Program-made: the position numbers and the translations under genes | Notes under the pieces: generated by a model | The model's database searches: none | Seen by the model: only the letters and a program-made list of their open reading frames with translations | Told to the model about the DNA's origin: nothing | DNA from: Corylus avellana | Taxonomy: Eukaryota > Streptophyta > Magnoliopsida > Fagales > Betulaceae | Direction: 5' to 3' | DNA: 64,000 bases | Assembly (NCBI RefSeq): GCF_901000735.1 | Contig: NC_081550.1 | Span: forward strand, 14,364,393-14,428,392 | Shown: one piece after another, positions 11,122 through 22,154 of the stretch | Layout: every line of letters starts with the position of its first letter | Numbering within the stretch: the stretch's first letter is position 1

Positions 11122-11717
11122 ACCATGTCACATGTTACAATTAATTATTATCTTTTATATGCATGCACTTACAAAAACTCACACCATGCAATATTTCATT
11201 TACAAACACTCTAATTACATAAAAAATAAAGTTCACAATATTAGTAAAGTATTTCATATGAGTTATAAAGCATGCACATTTGATACATATAAAATAAGTA
11301 CGACATAGAAGATCAACAACACGTCTTCGTGTGAGCTAACTCATCTTTATCGTAAATTTCCTCCTAGTAATCGTCCTAAAAATCACCAACACCAAAATCT
11401 ATGAAAGGTTTAATTACTAGTCTCATGTCTAAGCTAAAACACACATAAACCTAAACCTATATACTTTCTACCACGTGACCGATCAATCGTTGTCCTGCCA
11501 ATCGACCATTCTGGATAGAACCTCCAAAACATAAAAAAGTCCTAACTTTTAACCCTTCTAACACTCTCGCAAGGCTTTAATGTAGTGCCACAAGTAATTA
11601 CTATGTTGTATTTAGCTTAGTAAGAGGGTTAGCAAGATTTCCTAGTTCGTTAGGGATCGCTGGGAGAAGATTTTGAGGCTTTTTGATTCTGACCGAACAT
11701 TGGACAAAAATTCCACT

Positions 11718-11903
11718 GAACGTTCAACCTGCAATCAAGAAACCAATGGGTAATAAAGTACACCAATTGTTCGCATGGGGACCACCGAACGTTCGTTCAC
11801 TAAATTTTGATCCACTGGGTAATGACCTAACATACGTCATCCAACCCCTGAACCAGTACGCGAATAGTACACTAAACGTTCGCCCCTGGACCATCGAATG
11901 TTC
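11718..11903 (+). promoter_or_regulatory. Cluster of GAAnnTTC palindromes upstream of a TATA box
   Basis: GAACGTTC occurs at 11718-11725 and 11787-11794, AAACGTTC at 11874-11881 and GAATGTTC at 11896-11903, all within 240 bases 5' of the TATA box. GAAnnTTC is the core of a heat-shock element, so heat-responsive activity is a possible inference. It is not shown. Confidence 0.45.
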
Positions 11904-11950
11904 GCTGACCTGCAAACTTGTCATAGTAGCACCTTCAACTTTTCCAACCC

Positions 11951-11958
11951 TATAAATA
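11951..11958 (+). promoter_or_regulatory. TATA box of LTR-X copy 2
   Basis: TATAAATA follows a C-rich stretch and precedes a CT-rich leader, the usual arrangement in an LTR U3/R junction. Confidence 0.55.
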
Positions 11959-12351
11959 CCATCTCCCACACCCTTTTAAGCTTCATTCTGCCTTCTTAGC
12001 CTTAGAAAAATTCTACTTGAGTGTTTTGTGAGTTGTGAGAAGGAGAATGAATGCTTTATTGGGAGTTTTTGCTCTAGAGAGGTAACCTTCTTAACCTACC
12101 TTGTTCTTTACCTAGTTGTTACTCTAGAATGTTTTACATAGCTTATTTGCTAGTTTTAGATTTATGTTGTTTTAGGTTTTAATCTTGGTTTAAATATGGA
12201 CTAGCATTTCATTCTTGTTAGACGTACTTTATTCTTCATGGAGATGTTATTTTGTGCTAGGAGTATGTTAGGAGCCTTGTTGTGACTTTATAACTTGCTT
12301 AGAAGTGATTAGGAGATTGCTTGGTTCGGAAGGGGTTTTCTGCCTAGAAGA

Positions 12352-12422
12352 GAACGTTCACGCCCTTCTGGCTGAACGTTCCACTTCGAGCGCGAACGTT
12401 CGCACTATTTGACATAACGTTC
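12352..12422 (+). promoter_or_regulatory. Second cluster of GAACGTTC palindromes
   Basis: GAACGTTC at 12352-12359, 12374-12381 and 12394-12401, plus TAACGTTC at 12415-12422. The spacing is about 20-22 bases, roughly two helical turns. They lie downstream of the predicted start of transcription. Confidence 0.5.
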
Positions 12423-13558
12423 ACTGGCCAGGTAGAAACTCTATTTTGGACATTTTTAGGTATAAAACTTGTTTAGCTTGAATTTAGGACTGATGTTAGG
12501 TCTTTTCACAGATTTCAAAGGTGTGGAACAGTTGGAGAAAATTATGGAGAAACTTTACAACCTGGGTGAGTACAAACTCATATGAATACTTGTTGTTATT
12601 TTTTCCACATTGCACGACTATTTTATGTGTACCAAAGATTCATATTTACAACTCGCATGAAATCGATTTTGATCTACTATAAACTCTATTTTGTGAAAAC
12701 GTGCGTCACTTAAGCAAGATAAAGAACATGGTGAGATTTGTAAGAGCATGCATGTAAAAGACAGATAAGACTAATTGCATCTTATGACATGGTACACCGG
12801 TACGTGTGGGATAACGGCTATGGGCTTATGATTCATGTTAACTCTATGGTCAAATGTGTGTATATTTCTATGGGCCTTAAATCCAATGGTTGTTTCGTGA
12901 CCGGAGTAACCATGTCTGATTGGTGGGTCACTATAAGATGTACATTATTAGTAGCGTGGACCATCCGAGGTCGAACTCGGTCGGGCTGCTAGCTATAGAC
13001 AATAGCGTACAATGGCCAGGGCACCGACATTGTATTACAAGTCCATTGGGAGAGTGCCAACCCTGCTAAGAATGAAAAATATTTCGGGTAGACCATACAA
13101 TTTGAACTATGATTTGAATCTTATATTACAACATATACTATAACTATATTGCATTCATGATAAACTGTCACCTCATAATGCTGCATGTAATTTATTAACA
13201 ACTAAGTTCATCATTCAAATAGCATGTACATCGTGTGTATTTTTACTCACTAAGTCGTCGAACTTATCATTGTATTATTTTCCCTCAATTATGAATATAT
13301 GTGATGTTATTGCTAGTTTAGCAAAATATGGATTTGAGGAGCCAATTAATGGTGGTGAATGACTTGATCCGTGTCATTTTTGAGATTTTGTATCCGATAT
13401 GGCTCAAATCCATATGGGATGTTGGAGAAACTATTCGTCAGGAATTGATCGAGATTGTTCTTATGTTATGTTTGGTTAAGCATAGACGTTAATGCTATTT
13501 CAGAACAATCAGTTGTAGTCTGTATTATATTTTGATGATTAATCTCTGACTAATATAT

Positions 13559-14329
13559 TTGGGGGCCAAGGAATGTTAGGATCCTTAAATAGGCCCTTTC
13601 CAATGAGTCTCATGTTGAGATGCCAATTTTTAATTCGCATGCAAACTGCATTAATTGATCGTTTAAAAGAATTAAGTTTATATATATATAAAACCTTTAA
13701 AATTAAACAAATTTTTAAAAAAGTAAAAAAAAAAAAAAATCTATCAACAGACAAAAAAGAAAAAACCACTTGAAGGTGAACAAACCACCCCCCAACACTT
13801 GAGGGAATTGGCTGGACCACCCCCAGGTGGTTCAGGGTGGCCAAACCACCCCTTGGTGGTTGTCGAGTCAGCCACCCTTTTTTTGGGTGGCTCAACCACC
13901 CTTATTTTTTTAATAGTTTATGGTTTTTATATTTTTATTTATTTATTTTTTAGTTTTAAAACTTTTTTAATTTTTTTATTTGAGGGTATTTTTATACTTT
14001 TGCGTTTAAAAACACATATTTTGTTTGATTTAACGAGATTCTTTAATGGCGGGATGTTTTTGGAACAAAATGGTAGTTCAATACGGCTGAGTATAACATG
14101 TAGTAGTTCATGGGTCAACAATGAGTTGTAGTTCGAGGGGTGAAAGGTAATTAACCAAGAAAAAAAAAAAAAAAAAGTCCTTACTATTAGAAAAGTTGAC
14201 AAAATGGCTAGTGAGCAACATTAGCACCAATCATATTGATATTATGGCATGTGTCACTTACAACAAAAAAACAAATATATATAAAAAAAGAGAGGAGATA
14301 GTTAAGCCACCCCTTTTGGCCAAAAATTA
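13559..14329. repeat. GGGTGG/CCACCC-rich element(s)
   Basis: Between 13780 and 13905 the motif GGTGG/CCACC recurs in both orientations (AACCACCC, GGGTGGC). Low-complexity T and A runs flank it. The part 14205-14329 matches, in reverse orientation, the right part of the related element at 16594-17240 (GTAAGTGACA-type block). No protein is supported; open frames here are by-products of composition. Confidence 0.45.
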
Positions 14330-14363
14330 NNNNNNNNNNNNNNNNNNNNNNNNNNNNNNNNNN
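14330..14363. other. Assembly gap (34 N)
   Basis: A run of N that interrupts the CCACCC-rich repeat. Confidence 1.
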
Positions 14364-14499
14364 GCATCCAAACATATGGCAAAATCTTTTACAAATCACC
14401 AGTTTAAGTCCATAATGATAACATACATGTGCACACTATATATATATATATATACTTATTTTGTACCCTTTTTTTTTTTATAAAACGCCAAAACAATTT

Positions 14500-16593
14500 A
14501 TCAAGATGTTGAAATTGCCAGTTTGAAAAAGTGGTAAACAAGGATTTTCAAGACACGTGCCTTTAGGGTTTTCAATCATAGCGATCGATCGTTGATTTAG
14601 AATGATCATATGGTATAATGATTTTGTAAAATGATTGATCATTGCTTTGAAACCATATAATGGTACAAATATGTACCTAATGATCAATCCTTGCTTTAAA
14701 ACTATTGATCAATGACAGTGTATTTGAAATTTAACATTTTTAGAACAAGTAAGTGAAGGAAAATCTATTTAATTTTGCCATTTTTACGATACTAGACCCT
14801 AGAGAGAGGGGGTCTCCCTTAAGGGTTATGCTCTTAAAGCTTGTAAAGCTCTCACCTTTAAGGTATAAAGTTTAATCTATCCCTAACTTATGTTTTATTC
14901 ATCATGTTTAAGCCGTGTTTTACGTGTTAAATTGATTGCTAGTTTTCTTTCCTTGAAAAATGGTTTAAAGTTAGGCCATTTAAGTAGATAAGCTTGATGC
15001 TTGCATGAAATATGTGAATTTTAAATATTAGATTTCTTTTCCACCTTAAAGTAGTGTTAAAATGATTATATTTCAACACCTTAGAGCAGTTACTTGGTTG
15101 TTTAAATAAGGGGGATGTAAATAAAGTGATATATTAGGTTTTGATAGGATGGAATGAGGAAAACCACATTCTGAGGCATAACGATTGAACGGTCTCGAGG
15201 AACGATCAAACATTTTGTAATGTTCGAATGGTCCCTGAGAAATGATTGATCGTTTTGGGAAAAATGTGCATAATTAGGGTTTTAAGTGTAAGATTAGGGT
15301 TTACCTTAGTGTTTTGATTAATATTAAAGTATGAATTGTAGAGACGAGAAGTTCGACCTTTTGGTATGTTCGAGGTTGGATTTAAGTGTTGGTAAGTAAT
15401 TGCCCATTGAAACGCCAAAATGCTTTGTCATTAAATTGAATATTTTATTTCTAAATTGTGAATTCTTTTAGTCATGCTTTTTCCTAAAATTATGTCTTGT
15501 GCCTAATATTTTATAAATGATGATTTACTATGCATTGTTATTTATTGCATTACCATGAACTAAACTATGCTTACCAATTGCTTATTTATAAATTGTTGTG
15601 TATCTTACAAAAGAGGTGCAAAATATGAGATATGTATACAATATTTTATAGACTTGACCCTATGACATAGAGTTTATTCATTTAGGATGCCTTTGATCCA
15701 TTGGACAGATAAGTGATTAGCATAACTATGTACGGATGAGAGCCACATCATGTGGCATTGCTAGCAGTGCGGATCACTCGGGGTTGGACCCAGTTGGGCC
15801 ACCAGCAGGGGCTAGCTATGAAGCTCGCCGAGGCACCGGTGTTGTACTAAAGGTTCCACAGAATGTGCACATCTCACTATAAGAGGGTTACGAGTAAGGA
15901 TAGGCCATACGGGAAAAGTTATGAATTACAAATGATTATGAATATTATATTGCACACTTTGTCAACATGATTTTCTATATGAAATTGATATATGTGTTGT
16001 CCGCAGAATTATGACCTAGCTGCTTTACAAATGTACTATTTTTCTCTGATGGCATAATAACAAAGATAAGACTTACGAGTTTACTCAATTCTCATAACAT
16101 TTCTAAGATTCCCAATCTTATTCTTTATTTCCAATTAAAATAGACTTAATGCATAGGTTAGAATCCATTGGTGATTTCAGTATTACGCCATGGACTTACG
16201 AAGTTACTTTTTCACTTATAAAACATTTTTGTTTTACAGTTTAGCAAGGTTAGCCTAGGAGGGAGGATTAGGTTGCTCGGCGAGGCTTGAGATGCTAAGA
16301 AAAAGCTTATAGAGACATATTTATGTATATCATTTGCATATGGTTGTATTTGAGATGATATTGCATACTTGTAACTATTTGTGCTTGGAAGCTCTAGCTT
16401 GTATTGATGATAGAAATGGCATTGAGGTCTAGTCTTTCAGCTTTGATCAATATTTTACTTTCCACTTCATTTTATTCTTGATATTTGTCGTTATATATAA
16501 CACTTCTAGTTAATTACAAGTTAATTATATGGGAAGCACTACAAGTAACACTCCAAGTTAATACTATAGTTAATTAATTTTGGACGTGTTACA
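14500..16593 (+). repeat. LTR-X copy 3 (diverged)
   Basis: Shares with copies 1 and 2 the central block around 15740-15850 (ATCACTCGGGGTTGGACC, AGGCACCGGTGTTGTA) and a GTGTTACA right end at 16586-16593. The 5' part carries its own self-complementary boxes based on TGATCAAT and GATCGATC (14580-14720; 15180-15262) instead of GAACGTTC. The left limit is uncertain. Confidence 0.5.
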
Positions 16594-17240
16594 TATTTGG
16601 GAGTAGTTGAACAACCACATGGCCACTAGGGTTCGTTCGGCCACCCCTCTAAAAATTTTTTTAGCCATTTTTGGGGATGGTTGAAGCATTCCTAATTGCC
16701 AGAGATTAAAAAAATAAAAAAATTGCCCATTTGGTGTTGACAAAACACCTCTAATTGCCGTGGGGGTGGTTCGACTACCTCTAGATATGCTCATAGGAGG
16801 TAACCGAACCACCCTTATTGATAATGGATGCGGTTAGGCTACCCCCTTCAATTTTGTTTTTTGCCATTTGGGGAAAGCCGACCACCCCCAATAGCCATGG
16901 GGTAGGGGGGAGGGGGCGGGGGTGGAGAGCCACCCCCCTAAAGTTAAATTTTTGTTTGTGGTATTTCGGGGTGGCCAAACCACCTCCATGGCCACAGGGC
17001 GGTTTGACTTACCCCCTTCCTTAAAAGCCAAATGGGGTGGCTTGACCACACCCTCAATTTTTTTTTTTTTTGGCTATTTGTGGGTGGTCATACCATCTCC
17101 ATGAGGTGGTTCAACCACCGCCCTTTTTTTTAATATTTGTTTTTATAGTTTTTTTATTGTAAGTGACATGTGTCCCAATATGATGTGACTCATTAACGAA
17201 TTCTGTCAACTTTTTTAATGGCAACGACCTTTTTTTTTTT
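16594..17240. repeat. GGGTGG/CCACCC-rich element
   Basis: Dozens of CCACC and GGTGG words in alternating orientation from 16620 to 17125, then a right part that matches 14205-14329 in reverse orientation. Probably the same non-autonomous family as at 13559. It is not coding. Confidence 0.5.
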
Positions 17241-19136
17241 TTTTTTTTCCTTACTCTAAAAGTATTTTGTAACTTTTAAATCCTAAAAAACTATTTGCCA
17301 AAACTTCAAATTACATGGACTAATTTTACATTTTTTTTTTTCTAAAATAAATAAGCTTTGGTTTTATAATCATTAAGTGGTAATGTTCCTTATCCATGAC
17401 CTTATATTATCCTCTCTGTCAAAAAAGTAATCCATTGTAAAACTTCTCATGTTAAACGATTTTCCTACATTTGTAAAGAAAAAAAAGAGAAGCATCTTAA
17501 GCTGAGGTTTTGATGTGTGTGAGAAGAGGCAAGAGATTTGAGAAAAGTCAACCACCATCCATTACATAGTCATAGAAAGAGAGAGAGAGAGAGGTGTTTT
17601 TTGTTTGTTTGTTTTTCCTTATTCACAAGGAAAGAGAGATGTTTGTTTGGATCTTGATAGTGGGAAGCTTTAGATTCAACCTCAAAATTCAAAAGAAGAG
17701 ATTTTCTTCAATCTCTCCAATATGACATTGCACTCCACCATATTCCAGACATGCCAATAGGACAAACCCACGTGGAAAATTCTAGAGGAAAATAAAAAGT
17801 AAAAGAATTTGACTTTCAACATTGAAAAGCCTCGCATGCTTTATACACAGTCTTGTCGGCATTGCTGTGCATGATCAGTTCAGACATGTCTCTCTCTCTC
17901 TCTATCTCTTAGAGAGGCAGGAAAAGAAAGAGGCAAGTATATTCTTCATGTGTATACAAGATTTTTGTGTTCATTACTCTTCCTAAAAAAGAAAAGCAAT
18001 TTTTGCCTTCATGGAGTTCCTTTCTCACACAGTTCAGACATGACTATATATGCTTGATTATCACTCATTATGATACACGTTATGATCTTAATTTTCTCGT
18101 TTATTTTCTCTTCCAACAAACATGTCCCCTACAAGAAAAACCCTTTATTAGCAGAAAACAGAAATATATTATGACCAAGTAAGATCATCAAACCCCATTT
18201 CTGGTTAGACTTGTTTGGTACTTGATCATACTATAAAACAAACAGTAGGGTTTCTGTGCACACGACATACATATATTACATGTTTCTCTCTCTCTCTCTC
18301 TCTATAGATAAATATATAAATATATATATATAGTACAATGAATGATGTATGATGAGATATATGAGAAAGTCAAATGGGTATTATTTTCTTTTCCAAACTT
18401 TATTTGATGGGATTAACATCCTTCCACTTTGTCCCCGGCCCTCTTGCCTTAATTTTTTTTTTTTAGTTTTTTTATTTTTTTCTCTTTTGTTGTCTTTACT
18501 TTTTTTGATTGTTCTTCTTCCTAATGGGTGGAGGGTTCCCATCTTTTGCCTTGAGCCATTGCTTTTTTGTCATAGGAAAGGAATATAATGCCAGTGCTTC
18601 CCCCCAACCCTTTTTGGGGCCCATCTCGGGTCCAATCATGTGGGCCCATCCTGTCTGGGCCGACTCCATGCACACCACCTCAAGAAAGAAAAAAAAAATT
18701 AAAAAAGAAAAAAAAAAATGTTGTTGCGTAAATCAATAGAATGCTGACGTGGTATTGCTTTGAGGGTTGGTGTCGTTGAAGTGGAGACTTGACCCCACAC
18801 AAGTCAGCCACTTTGCTCTCTCTACCTTTGCTTGTTTGGCACACTTATAATTGCACTAGTTTTACCTTTTTTTTTACATCATTTCACTCCCCCAATGCCC
18901 TGTTGTTTTCACCATAAAGGTTTAACCCACAAATGGATAAAGATGCCACTGCTGCTTCTTTGGTGGTTAGGGGTGTTGCTGAAGCAAAAACTACTCACTT
19001 TTGGGTCACCTAATGAATGTAAACACCACTATATGACAAACTCCTTATATCACCATTTGTTTCTTTCTTCAAGTTGATTACTTGTGTGTAACCACCTGAT
19101 GGGATACTTAGATTCGACCATTTCTTACACGATTTA
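17241..19136. other. Intergenic, simple repeats only
   Basis: Contains (AG)n at about 17577-17594, (TC)n at about 17889-17908 and 18285-18303, several long T and A runs, and an AT run near 18310-18335. I checked for common plant microRNA sequences by eye and saw none. No gene supported. Confidence 0.5.
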
Positions 19137-19650
19137 CGTATTCAACACGAAATTAATGTGTTAGGGTTTCAAAAGTATATTTCGTTTGATTAAATGGGTT
19201 GTGTTAGGGTTGATCTGTATAATTTTTGACATGACTCACGAACCTAACACAAATCCAACGCAAAATTATCAAGTTAGAATTGAAAGGTATGACCCGTTTA
19301 ATTAAATAGGTCGGATTATGATTGACTTCTCAACACAACTCAAACTTAACACGCGAACATGAATTGCCATCCCAGATACCCTATTCTGTCATAAAGATGA
19401 GATTAATGCGTTAGGGTTCATAAGTCTGTTTTGTTTTATTAAATGAGTTGGGTTAAAGTTAATTTATATAATTTTTGACACGATTCATGAATCTAGGTAA
19501 CACGAACCCAACACAAAGTTATTGAGTTAGAAATGAAGGGTATAACCTGTTTAATTAAATAGGTCTGGTTATGATTGACTTTTCTACCCAACTTAAACTT
19601 AACACGCGAACATGAATTGCTATCCTAGATACCCTATTCTGTCGTAAAGA
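19137..19650. repeat. Tandem duplication, period about 253 bp
   Basis: Two diverged units share TAATGTGTTAGGGTT / TAATGCGTTAGGGTT, a TAATTTTTGACA block, TTTAATTAAATAGGTC and ACACGCGAACATGAATTGC (19350 and 19603). The repeated ACACGAACC-type words suggest an old tandemly arranged dispersed repeat. Confidence 0.65.
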
Positions 19651-21140
19651 TGCGAAGAGAATGGCAGCACTAGTGAGCTAAAACATGGACACCCTTGATG
19701 GGTTATTTTCTGAATTTTAAATGGCGCAATTGGGTATATTTTTCTCTTGTGCTCCAGCTTCATTGGTTATTTTCAATGCAGTTTGGATGTCACTAATCAC
19801 GTAACATTATGAACAAAAAGTTGGAGAGTGGAGGACCCCCAAAGGCATTAACTGGGTCTGCATCTGCATGGCCAAATATCTTGTTCATTTTGGACCACTT
19901 TGATGATCTATTTACCATAATATTGAACTTTTCAATTAATTGGGACATACCATGACAATGTCATAGGGGTGGGTGCATGATTTTCAACAACACAACATCC
20001 TCCCGTCCAGGTTACAACATTTTTACCATGAATTAACACCATAATTTGTGGCCCTATGCTTCCTATTTTAACATGAAATCCATCTAATTGTTCACAAATG
20101 TAAAGGAAATTAGAGGAAGTAAAGACAATAAACACATTACTCCAACAAACATAAATGATTTACGTGTTAAAGCCTTAGAGATTACATTTTTTTTCTTTTT
20201 TCTCTTATTCTTGATTATGTTTACAATACCAAAGATCCCCGTTTATAAATAAATATAGAAATATTGTATAAAAACTAATTAAATTACTGTTGTTAATGGA
20301 GAAAGAAATGAATGTGAAAGGAAATATACATGATGGGCATTCACAAGGCTCAATTATGCAATACCCTCACATATTCTTGCTCCTCTATTTGTAGAAAGGA
20401 GGGCCAGAATTCATAATTGGGGTTTAATCCTTACAGAAAATTGTAGGTTGCAGCTGTCTGCCAATGAAGGATGAAAAAATATGTTGATGAAGAATGAAAT
20501 GACCACATACCATCCATCTCTTACAGAGGGACCACGTAGATGGTTGGATTCCTTGGCATATTATTGGTATTTTTGTATTCTTTTGGTTAAGTGTTTGATA
20601 GTTAAGCATAAGCAAACAGGAGAGATTCATTGTATGAAATACAAAACATGTATGAAATTTTTACATGAATTGAAGGTTGTTGAAATCCTTGTCAATGAAT
20701 GATGATATTCTGAATATGAGATCTTTGTCATTCAGGGGTTGGTAAGGATCTTTGTCAGCCATTGGTGATGCTGTGGGTAAAGTTTTTAACAAAGATAAAC
20801 CCTCTGTTTTTGCTTTCTTAAACCTCCTCGATTCTTCATTTGAAAATGAATAATCAAAAATGCACCTTTGAAAATACTCTTGCTGAGCTTAAAGAAGCTT
20901 GCTTTTAGTATAAAACATCAAGTTCCCTTTTGTTAGAATATAGGATTTCTATATTGAGTTTGTATTTTCCTGTTAGATTATTTCCTATTTATGTGTTATT
21001 GTAATCAAATCTTAGTGTATTCTTTTTTCCACTGACCACATTTCTCCAATAAACCGGAGCCATTTGTATTGTAAACATCATCAAGAAATAAAAGCACAAT
21101 ATAGCCCTTAAGGTGATTCTTAATGGTAGATATAAATTTA
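19651..21140. other. Intergenic, no gene seen
   Basis: AT-rich single-copy-looking sequence. At 20931 a TGTTAGAATATAGGATTTC start resembles a copia LTR 5' end, but I cannot find its partner or other end. No coding region supported. Confidence 0.35.
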
Positions 21141-21142
21141 TC

Positions 21143-21290
21143 TCTTCCTATCAGTTTAAACTTTTGGGATAAATGATAATTTAACATGATTTCCGATCAG
21201 CTTAAGCTTTTAAAATAAATGATAATTTAACATGATATGAAAGCTAAAAGTCTTGAATTCAAACTTTGACGCCATCATTTACCCAAATTT
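21143..21290. repeat. Fragment of a small LTR/TRIM-type repeat
   Basis: The words CAGCTTAAGC and GATAATTTAACATGAT occur twice in about 50 bases (21149-21192 and 21196-21237), followed by a stretch like the internal part of the TRIM at 24358-24616. It looks like a decayed copy of that family. Confidence 0.4.
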
Positions 21291-22154
21291 CAACATGCCT
21301 TGTACGCAATCAATGTTTTCCTCATTCTTCCATACCCCAAGCCACCAAGAAGTCAAAAGTCTGGTGCGAAATCTGCCATCCATAAACCAGAAATGAACCT
21401 AGAATGGCTAATCTTTGACGCCCTCGAGCCAAAATTCTTCCACTGTGAACTTCCTTCCTGCAGGCCATTTTGCTGATACTGGAAGGAGGCCCCTGGGGCT
21501 TGGGCCGTGGTGGATTATATAGAATGTAAGATGTAGTGAGAATAAGTCCAGGAGCAAACCTCTACTTTTGGAGGTCAAAAAATTAGCTTATTAGGGCAGA
21601 GCAAGCTAACAAGCAAAATTGATAAGCAACACAATAAGATCTGATAAGCTATATAACCAGGAATAAAAGAACCCATCATCCTGAATGTCCAATAAAAAAT
21701 ATGCCTATATTTTTGGGGGTCTTTGAAAATAAAACTGTTGAAGATGATAATGATCCCAAGCCATGGACCACGTTGAACGTTTTCTTCCATGATTTTCATG
21801 GATTCCCCAATCATTGCAATTTGCAAGCCCACTCTTCAAGACCTTTGAACTAAATTCTCGCACAGAAGGCGACATTATAATCACCTTTGCAATTCCACTC
21901 TCACATATATAATACAACTAGAATGCACAAGCTGACACAGCTGCTGTTGAATGGCAAAGATATGAGACTACTGATACTAATTTAACCTGCGCTGTAGCTT
22001 TTAATAAAAACAAATATGGAAACGGGAACCAAAAAAAGAGAGCTAAAGTAAGAACACTCATATAACAGAGGAGAAAAGATTGACAAGGCAAACTTCAGAT
22101 CACCACAAAACCATAACACAGCTTTCCGTGAATTCATGCCCTCCTTCACCATGA
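21291..22154. other. 3' flank of the DRB gene
   Basis: Downstream (on the minus strand) of the DRB stop codon and expected to include its 3' UTR. I cannot place a polyadenylation site with confidence, and I see no other gene. Confidence 0.4.

Larger units (their letters stand above)
9155..11560 (-). repeat. LTR-X copy in reverse orientation, split by an insertion
   Basis: Starts TGTAACACACCC at 9155, the reverse complement of an LTR 3' end. Landmarks of the LTR-X family then appear on the minus strand in reversed order: GACTTAGTGA near 9560, the CCCCGGGTGATTCAC block near 9891, and GCATGCA and ATGAAAT blocks at 11150-11290. The segment 10064-11121 is foreign. The right limit is uncertain. 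Confidence 0.55.
11600..13558 (+). repeat. LTR-X copy 2, with promoter
   Basis: The longest plus-strand copy. It has an upstream region with GAACGTTC-type palindromes, a good TATA box (TATAAATA, 11951-11958), a pyrimidine-rich transcription-start region, more palindromes at 12352-12422, then the conserved LTR-X landmarks to about 13558, where it is cut off by the next element. The layout resembles U3-R-U5 of a large LTR. No coding domains are attached. Confidence 0.6.

Noticed and set aside
13539..14202. Several frames of 66-118 codons in the CCACCC element
   Set aside because: Low-complexity translation of T runs and GGTGG repeats.
11600..16593. LTR-X copies 2 and 3 as the two LTRs of one element
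   Set aside because: They are far too diverged, and the DNA between them holds other repeats and no coding domains.
17460..18050. Possible microRNA precursor with CT-rich loop
   Set aside because: No match by eye to common plant microRNAs and no long hairpin beyond the CT/AG simple repeats.
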